Source: an uncultured Bacilli bacterium | GTDB lineage: Bacteria > Bacillota_I > Bacilli_A > RF39 > UBA660 | DNA length: 44,684 nt | NCBI GenBank assembly: GCA_944358535.1 | Contig: CALVRH010000008.1 | Coordinates: 1-44,684, forward strand | Reading direction: 5' to 3' | In this document: positions 39,504 through 44,684 of the stretch, one piece after another | Numbering within the stretch: the first letter of the stretch is position 1 | Layout: every line of letters begins with the position of its first letter | The notes under the pieces: model-generated | Database searches by the model: none | The model's input: the letters and a program-made list of their open reading frames with translations, nothing else | Told to the model about the DNA's origin: nothing | Translations under genes and position numbers: made by a program

Positions 39504-41981
39504 CTTTTCATATATCATAATAATAACAAAAATTACTATACCACATACACTAATCAATTTCCCCAATAAAGCATTAGGTGCTTTAAACTCTATATCTATA
39601 TCATGCTTACCTTGAGTAATAGGAAAACCAATAAAAGCTTCATTTACCTTCTCATAATCGACCTTTTTACCATCAACCTTAATCTCAAAACCTTTATCAT
39701 ATGGTATAGTTAAATGAAAATATCCATCCAAAGAAACATTAATCTCACCAGTTATCTTATCGCCAAATGCTTCTTTAACCTCAAACTTATCATAGTCTAA
39801 ACTATCAATAAACTCATCATAATCTAAACTATATAACTCTATTTTTTTAATATAATGTACACCTTTAGAAAACTCAATATTAAAATCTTGAATATCGGAT
39901 AAAGTATAATCAAAAGTATAATTACTATTAAAATATTTCCAACTTTTACAAGTGAGTTTATTAATCACACCATTCACACTAATAGATGTATCACCTATCT
40001 TGCAGCTTTGCGGTTTTTCTAAAGTAAATCTAAGCAAATAAACATTATCACTAGTATCTTCATCTAACTTAATTTTTAAAGTTCCACCATTATCTGAATT
40101 AACCGTATAACCATTCTTATATTTTTGAATATTTAAATCCTTAGAAACCCCATCAGAAAAACTTAAAGGAACTTCATTTACCAAGCTTTCATAATCATAA
40201 TCACCAGACTTATTTATAACATTTCCAATAAGCGCTAAAGTATCATCTGGAAAAGCTAATTTATCATAATTAGACTCACTAATCACCCTATTCGTCGCAT
40301 AACCTAAAGGTAAAGTATTCTTATTTATATAAACCTCATAATCTCCATAATCTCGCCAAAGTTCATATCCTATAGGCGCACTTTTATCAGTAATTAAATA
40401 CTTAACACCCATATAACTTTCAAACAAAATATTTTTAGTCTCACTAGTGATAAACATATTTCTAGAAGCTCTATTATTATTAAATTCATAAAATAAATCA
40501 CTATAAGACGTATTATAAGTTGAAGAATAAAGCGTCACTAAATTTTCATTTATTCCATCCACCTGATTAACAAGTTCACTAGACGCCTGCAAATTAACTA
40601 TAGTTCGGTAAAAGCCATTATCACTTTCAGCAATATCAGCCATAATTTCCTCTAACTTTGGATCATTCTGTTTTTTAAAATCACTAGCCTTAATTAAATT
40701 ATCATTTAAATTAACACCCAAACACACAAATATACTAATTATTGAAATTGGAACCAAAACAATTAACTTATTCTTAAATCTTCTATATAAATAGAAAATA
40801 ACTAATAATAAAATACACGCTAAAGTAAAATATAATTTTAAACTATTATCATCTAAATATATCCAAAGAAGACTAATAATCATAATTAAAAATATTAACT
40901 TATAATTTACTCTATCTTCTAAAATTTCTTTTAAAAACAAACCAATTGCCAAAACATATAAAGGTAAAAATGGAATCAAAGCCTTACCATCTAAATATAA
41001 TCCACCATTTAAAATATAAACAAATATTGGACAAATAATCATTAATGATAAGATAATTCCTAAAAATTTTTTCCCTTTTTTCATAAAAATTAAATAAATA
41101 ATTGCTAAAAAAGAAATCCCTAAAAGACCAACTGAATACGACTTATAAAGAAGAAAATCTAAATTAATACTAGGCCTAACTGCCTCTAATAAAGAAACAC
41201 TACCAAAACTCTCACCGCGGCCATTTATAAGAGCATATATAACCGGAAGTAAAATAATTCCCGCCATTAAAAAGCCGACAATAACTAATAAAGCAAAATT
41301 AAATCCCTTTTTAATAAAATCCTTTAAAATAAACTTATCATTTAACCTTAAATATTCATATACACCATATATCGTTAAACAAAGTATTCCCCCAACACTA
41401 TAATAATAACTAGTCATAATCATCAGAAAAATACTAATAATCATTAAGCCACTATAACCTTTAGAAAAATACCTTCTTACACCAATTAAACCCATAAGTA
41501 AAAATGGCATATAATTAACAAACATCATATGTCTATGACTGTGAAAAAGTAGTGGCCCAGCCATAGCAAATAATAAAGTCAAAACAAAACACAATTTATC
41601 TGAAAACTCAAATTCCACCGCCCAAACATAAAATAAATATATTGAAATGACCCCTAATAATAAACTAATAAATATTAAATAAAAATTCATTGACACAAAC
41701 GGTAATAAATAAGACAAAAGCACAATTGGACTCAAAAATCCATAATATGCAAAATAAAATATATTTTGTCCGCCACCAATATTTAATGCAAAATCTGGAA
41801 AAATATCGCCCGTCTTATAAAAAAGCATTCTAAAATATTCAGGAAAAGCAACATGCTGAAAGCCCCAATCAATTTTCGAACCAAATACATACTCTCCATG
41901 AGTAATAATTAAAGCAATTCCCAAATAAATTAAACAAATAATAAATATATTTAATTTAGCCTCTTTACTTAACTTTCCCAT
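39489..41981 (-). CDS. YfhO family membrane protein (putative glycosyltransferase)
   Basis: The 830-residue protein has about 12-14 membrane helices over the first ~420 residues and an extracytoplasmic C-terminal region, with a final membrane helix (about 805-823). The start IDWGFQHVAFPEYFRMLFYK, GGGQNIFYFAYYGFLSP and FAMAGPLLFHSHRHMMFVNY are typical of YfhO. That family includes B. subtilis YfhO and listerial proteins that glycosylate lipoteichoic acid using lipid-linked sugars. GGAG lies 7 bases before the ATG, which overlaps the PIG-L deacetylase gene by 13 bases. The two are coupled and may act on the same cell-surface glycolipid or teichoic acid; that is inference. Confidence 0.9.
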   Translation of the reverse strand: MGKLSKEAKLNIFIICLIYLGIALIITHGEYVFGSKIDWGFQHVAFPEYFRMLFYKTGDIFPDFALNIGGGQNIFYFAYYGFLSPIVLLSYLLPFVSMNFYLIFISLLLGVISIYLFYVWAVEFEFSDKLCFVLTLLFAMAGPLLFHSHRHMMFVNYMPFLLMGLIGVRRYFSKGYSGLMIISIFLMIMTSYYYSVGGILCLTIYGVYEYLRLNDKFILKDFIKKGFNFALLVIVGFLMAGIILLPVIYALINGRGESFGSVSLLEAVRPSINLDFLLYKSYSVGLLGISFLAIIYLIFMKKGKKFLGIILSLMIICPIFVYILNGGLYLDGKALIPFLPLYVLAIGLFLKEILEDRVNYKLIFLIMIISLLWIYLDDNSLKLYFTLACILLLVIFYLYRRFKNKLIVLVPISIISIFVCLGVNLNDNLIKASDFKKQNDPKLEEIMADIAESDNGFYRTIVNLQASSELVNQVDGINENLVTLYSSTYNTSYSDLFYEFNNNRASRNMFITSETKNILFESYMGVKYLITDKSAPIGYELWRDYGDYEVYINKNTLPLGYATNRVISESNYDKLAFPDDTLALIGNVINKSGDYDYESLVNEVPLSFSDGVSKDLNIQKYKNGYTVNSDNGGTLKIKLDEDTSDNVYLLRFTLEKPQSCKIGDTSISVNGVINKLTCKSWKYFNSNYTFDYTLSDIQDFNIEFSKGVHYIKKIELYSLDYDEFIDSLDYDKFEVKEAFGDKITGEINVSLDGYFHLTIPYDKGFEIKVDGKKVDYEKVNEAFIGFPITQGKHDIDIEFKAPNALLGKLISVCGIVIFVIIMIYEKKKLA

Positions 41982-42634
41982 TTATTAGCTCCAATCCAAT
42001 CTTCAAATGGTAATATGTGACCATAATCATCATATATGCCATCATAAGTCTTAACCATACCAATTTTCTTTTTAATTAAATCACCATTCAAAGTCGTTTC
42101 CATATCTAATTTATTAAGTTCTTTTTTACTATAATACTTACCAAAGTAATAAAGATTATTTATATCAAGCTCATTTAAAATTCTATTTATCTGTTTATGT
42201 TGATAATTGTCGTATTCACCATCAGGATTATGAGTAACAACTTCATTCCAACTTTTATAATTTAAAATATATTTTAATTGCTTCTTTATCTTCTTATAAT
42301 CTCTATTTAAATAAAATTTGTCAGAATATCCCATCATTATAACCGAATCATCGCTCTTTTTAATAACCTTTAAAAAATCATTAGTTTTTTTCTTATCATA
42401 TCCACAAGAAACACAAACAATTAAATAATTATCCGAAAGTAAATGTACTCCACCCCAAACACTTTCATCTCCAGGGTGACTTACAATCATTAACTTATTA
42501 ATATTCGTTAAATTAATCTTCTCAAGTTGTCCTTTAACTGGCATTAAATTAGGTTTTTTTAAAAAAGCATGTACAATAAAAACCATTAAAACTAAAACAA
42601 TTAAAAAAATAATAATATTTTTTAACCTTTTCAT
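41969..42634 (-). CDS. PIG-L family deacetylase
   Basis: The 221-residue protein has an N-terminal membrane anchor (about 5-25) and a PIG-L/LmbE fold. It shows MIVSHPGDESVWGGVHLL (family AHPDDE; here HPGDE), SVIMMGYSDKFY and VVTHNPDGEYDNYQHKQINR with the metal-binding His. These zinc enzymes remove acetyl groups from N-acetylglucosamine-type sugars. The change of the first DD to GD leaves the second Asp, the catalytic base position, intact. GAGG lies 8 bases before the ATG at 42634; the GTG at 42643 is inside that site. It overlaps yfhO by 13 bases, suggesting a joint surface-glycan function. Confidence 0.88.
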   Translation of the reverse strand: MKRLKNIIIFLIVLVLMVFIVHAFLKKPNLMPVKGQLEKINLTNINKLMIVSHPGDESVWGGVHLLSDNYLIVCVSCGYDKKKTNDFLKVIKKSDDSVIMMGYSDKFYLNRDYKKIKKQLKYILNYKSWNEVVTHNPDGEYDNYQHKQINRILNELDINNLYYFGKYYSKKELNKLDMETTLNGDLIKKKIGMVKTYDGIYDDYGHILPFEDWIGANKWES

Positions 42635-42652
42635 CTTTAACACCTCATTTAA

Positions 42653-43306
42653 CTATACACTTTTAAATAAAGTAAATGGATAACGTTCAGGAAGAGGAAG
42701 TTCAAAACTCATAATCTCCTTAGTAACTGGATGTTTAAACTCTAACTTAGAAGCAAATAAAGCAATTTGATCCTTTACAGCATTAGGGTTATACTTTTGG
42801 TCTCCATAAAGCGGTATTTTTCTAGAAGCAAACTGAACCCTAATTTGATGACTTCTACCAGTTTTTAAGCTAATTCTAACAAGTGATAAATTATTAACAA
42901 AACCTATCAAATTATAACTAAGTTCTGCTTCCTTACCATCCTCACTTACCTTAGTAATATTAGTTTTTTCATCTTTTTTAAGTTTATCAATAAAAGTTCC
43001 ACTTTCACTTACTTTGCCTTCTATAACTGCCATATAAATCTTTTTAAATTCATGTTTTTGAATTTGTTTAGAAAGACGACTAGCAGCTTTAGAAGTCTTA
43101 GCAAATACCATAACTCCCCCAACCGGTCTATCAAGACGATGAACTAATCCCAAATAAACATCTCCAGGCTTACTATACTTTTCTTTCAAATATTTTTTAA
43201 GCATTGCCAGTAAATCATCATCTCCACTCTTGTCTGCTTGTACCGGAACATTAATCGGTTTTTCAACTACTAACAAATGATTATCTTCATAAATAATATT
43301 AATCAT
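42653..43306 (-). CDS. RluA family pseudouridine synthase
   Basis: The 217-residue protein converts uridine to pseudouridine in rRNA or tRNA. It begins INIIYEDNHLLVVEKPINVP and has the catalytic motif GLVHRLDRPVGGVMVFAKTS (Asp of HRLD), then VRISLKTGRSHQIRVQFAS, all characteristic. There is no S4 domain, so it resembles the short RluA/TruC type. GGGAG precedes the ATG at 43306, which overlaps the RlmI-like methyltransferase gene by 8 bases. The pairing suggests a two-gene RNA modification operon. The exact RNA site is unknown. Confidence 0.93.
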   Translation of the reverse strand: MINIIYEDNHLLVVEKPINVPVQADKSGDDDLLAMLKKYLKEKYSKPGDVYLGLVHRLDRPVGGVMVFAKTSKAASRLSKQIQKHEFKKIYMAVIEGKVSESGTFIDKLKKDEKTNITKVSEDGKEAELSYNLIGFVNNLSLVRISLKTGRSHQIRVQFASRKIPLYGDQKYNPNAVKDQIALFASKLEFKHPVTKEIMSFELPLPERYPFTLFKSV

Positions 43307-44180
43307 TACTCTCCCATCTCCCATATATTCCGCAAGGTAATATCATATTATTTTTCTTTATAGGTAAGCCAACTTCTCCAGAAGAAATCTTACCATTTGG
43401 ATAAAGCGGTAACATCATCGTCTTAAGCATATTAGCAAGTACTATATTACTAATTCCAGTTGTATAAGCATTGATAAGTAAAAACAAAGGATCATCACTT
43501 AAAATTTTTAAACAAGCATCTAATAAGACTGCCATATTTTTTTCAAATTTCCAAACCTCTTTATTAGGTCCTCTACCATAACTCGGCGGATCCATAACAA
43601 TACCATCATACTTATGTCCTCTTCTATATTCTCTGAGTGCAAATTTCAAACAATCATCTACAATAAATCTAATATTATTTTCAGAAAGCCCACATAAATC
43701 TCTATTTTCTTTGGCCCACATTGTCATACCTTTAGAAGCATCAACTTGAACAACTGAAGCTCCAGCTTTACTACATGCCATACTAGCTGCTCCAGTATAA
43801 GCAAATAAATTTAAAACCCTTACTTCTCTTCCTTTAGAAACAGCTTTTTTTATTTTATCCATCATAAAATCCCAATTAGTAGCTTGCTCTGGAAATAAAC
43901 CAGTATGCTTAAAATTAGTTGGAGTCACTTTAAAAGTTAAATCTTTATATTTAACTGTCCAAAATTCTGGTAATTTATTTTTAAATTCCCAGTATCCACC
44001 GCCTTTATTAGACCTATGATAAAATCCATTAGCTTTATCCCATTTTTCATCAAAGTTTATCTCCCACATAGCCTGAGGTTCAGGTCTTCTTAAAATCACA
44101 TCACCCCAACGCTCTAACTTCTCACCATTACCCGCATCTAAACATTCATAATCTGACCAATTATCACTAACTTTAAGCAT
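43299..44180 (-). CDS. RlmI-like class I SAM-dependent rRNA methyltransferase
   Basis: The 293-residue protein resembles COG1092 methyltransferases, which methylate 23S rRNA cytosine or similar. It has the SAM-binding VLNLFAYTGAASMACSKAGA, the following VVQVDASKGMTMWAKENRDL, and the catalytic-site motif GIVMDPPSYGRGP. The N-terminus lacks the PUA domain of full-length RlmI and has a separate beta domain (about 1-90). GGTGG 8 bases before the ATG at 44180 is the better ribosome site; the ATG at 44198 lies before it. It overlaps the pseudouridine synthase gene. Target nucleotide uncertain. Confidence 0.9.
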   Translation of the reverse strand: MLKVSDNWSDYECLDAGNGEKLERWGDVILRRPEPQAMWEINFDEKWDKANGFYHRSNKGGGYWEFKNKLPEFWTVKYKDLTFKVTPTNFKHTGLFPEQATNWDFMMDKIKKAVSKGREVRVLNLFAYTGAASMACSKAGASVVQVDASKGMTMWAKENRDLCGLSENNIRFIVDDCLKFALREYRRGHKYDGIVMDPPSYGRGPNKEVWKFEKNMAVLLDACLKILSDDPLFLLINAYTTGISNIVLANMLKTMMLPLYPNGKISSGEVGLPIKKNNMILPCGIYGRWESND

Positions 44181-44253
44181 TTTCTTCACCACCAACATTT
44201 ATTTAAACTACTAAATAGTATACCATAATCTGACAATTTCTAAAAATGAACAA

Positions 44254-44297
44254 AATACCAAAATAAATTTTGGTATTAGCTTACCTCACGGTAAGCT
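44254..44297 (-). ncRNA. Possible TnpB guide-RNA scaffold hairpins at the transposon right end
   Basis: Downstream of the tnpB stop on the minus strand lie a hairpin AGCTTACC/GGTAAGCT (44278-44297, loop GTGA) and a 10-bp hairpin AATACCAAAA/TTTTGGTATT (44254-44277), the latter followed by TTTTG and able to end transcription. The ~90-base stretch between the stop and these hairpins (44298-44389) is more G/C-rich than its surroundings, as expected for a structured RNA. In IS605-type elements the omega RNA covers the tnpB 3' end and the right end. The RNA itself and its borders are inferred. Confidence 0.5.
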
Positions 44298-44389
44298 CTT
44301 TCTACTTCACAGAAACCTAAGGCTTCTCCATAGACCAGTATCGGATAGTCGCTACCCTAATTATATTATTTATTTACCAAAATTTATGT

Positions 44390-44684
44390 TTAGATAGATT
44401 GCTTTAGATATAACATATATTTTTCTAACCCCTTAAACATTATATTAACTGCTGCATTATAATCACGTTCATGCTCTATATGACATATTGGACATTCCCA
44501 TTTTCTTATACTTAAATCTTTGACTTCCTTATTTTGATAATTACAAACATTGCATATTTGACTACTTGGATAATATCTATCTATTTGTATCAGTTTTTTA
44601 TTATTAAAGTTAGCTTTATATTTAAGTACTCTAATTATTTCTGATATTGGGTTTTCATTTAAACCTTTTGCCACATAGTGATTC
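44390..44684 (-). CDS. tnpB: TnpB (IS200/IS605 OrfB) C-terminal part, partial
   Basis: Only the last ~98 residues are in the window; the frame stays open to the right edge (NHYVAKGLNENPISE). They show the TnpB C-terminal zinc ribbon (CNVCNYQ ... CPICHIEHE) and the last RuvC Asp in HERDYNAAVNIMFKGLE. TnpB is an RNA-guided DNA nuclease of IS605-family transposons. Because the gene is cut by the window edge, intactness of the first RuvC residues cannot be judged. No TnpA gene is in view. Confidence 0.92.
   Translation of the reverse strand, partial: NHYVAKGLNENPISEIIRVLKYKANFNNKKLIQIDRYYPSSQICNVCNYQNKEVKDLSIRKWECPICHIEHERDYNAAVNIMFKGLEKYMLYLKQSI

Overview
The window is an AT-rich chromosomal segment of a low-GC Firmicutes/Bacilli-type bacterium. 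The first 83 bases are the 5' end of a 16S rRNA gene on the minus strand. Its sequence (GGCGGCATGCCTAAGACATGCAAGTCG) looks like uncultured gut Bacilli such as the RF39 or Erysipelotrichia relatives; that placement is a guess from a short stretch. Genes use AGGAGG/GGTGA ribosome binding sites, extended -10 promoters (TGnTATAAT) and the standard code (Trp is TGG, TGA stops). Cell-wall hydrolases, a sortase, lipoproteins and a VanZ protein argue for a walled Gram-positive cell.

Layout. 1-476: 16S start and an rRNA leader with two tandem promoters and a boxA. 477-8070: minus-strand housekeeping and envelope genes (nucleotide phosphatase, S41 protease, lipoprotein, and cdaA-cdaR for cyclic di-AMP). 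8132-14159: two minus-strand operons, one with trmL, an AAA+ ATPase between two thioredoxin-fold envelope proteins and a LysM protein, the other with a bactofilin-like membrane protein, a lipoprotein and a polyprenyl synthase. 14213-16830: an accessory patch with a small secreted protein divergent from an XRE regulator, then an Rpn-type nuclease and a membrane protein. 16944-22486: phosphoesterase, two FAD proteins, a VanZ-RDD protein with a 28-residue companion, and DedA. 22561-24042: a complete IS4-family element with 19-bp inverted repeats and a 9-bp target duplication, inserted into the stop codon of the next gene. 24038-25905: a second secreted-protein/XRE pair and a nucleoside deoxyribosyltransferase-like gene. 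26001-27970: thrS with a T-box leader.

28024-32770 is the most interesting region. It is a compact, overlapping operon encoding a 30-residue precursor peptide with the core CAINCGTCDVN, two proteins with PqqD-like recognition domains, three different radical SAM/SPASM enzymes and an amidohydrolase. It looks like a ribosomally made, radical-SAM-modified peptide (RiPP) pathway with no exporter or leader peptidase, and I cannot assign it to a described class. The precursor's cysteines are spaced CX3CX2C, as in the radical SAM cluster motif itself.

32835-44684: a C-terminally short Rel/SpoT gene, tRNA-Trp, cell-wall hydrolases, an HtrA protease, an Abi/HEPN protein, a thioester-domain surface protein with its sortase, a YfhO membrane protein with a PIG-L deacetylase, an RluA pseudouridine synthase, an RlmI-like methyltransferase, and the C-terminal part of a TnpB nuclease whose downstream hairpins may be its guide RNA scaffold. 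A near-identical ~43-base element precedes both the Rpn gene and the thioester adhesin gene.
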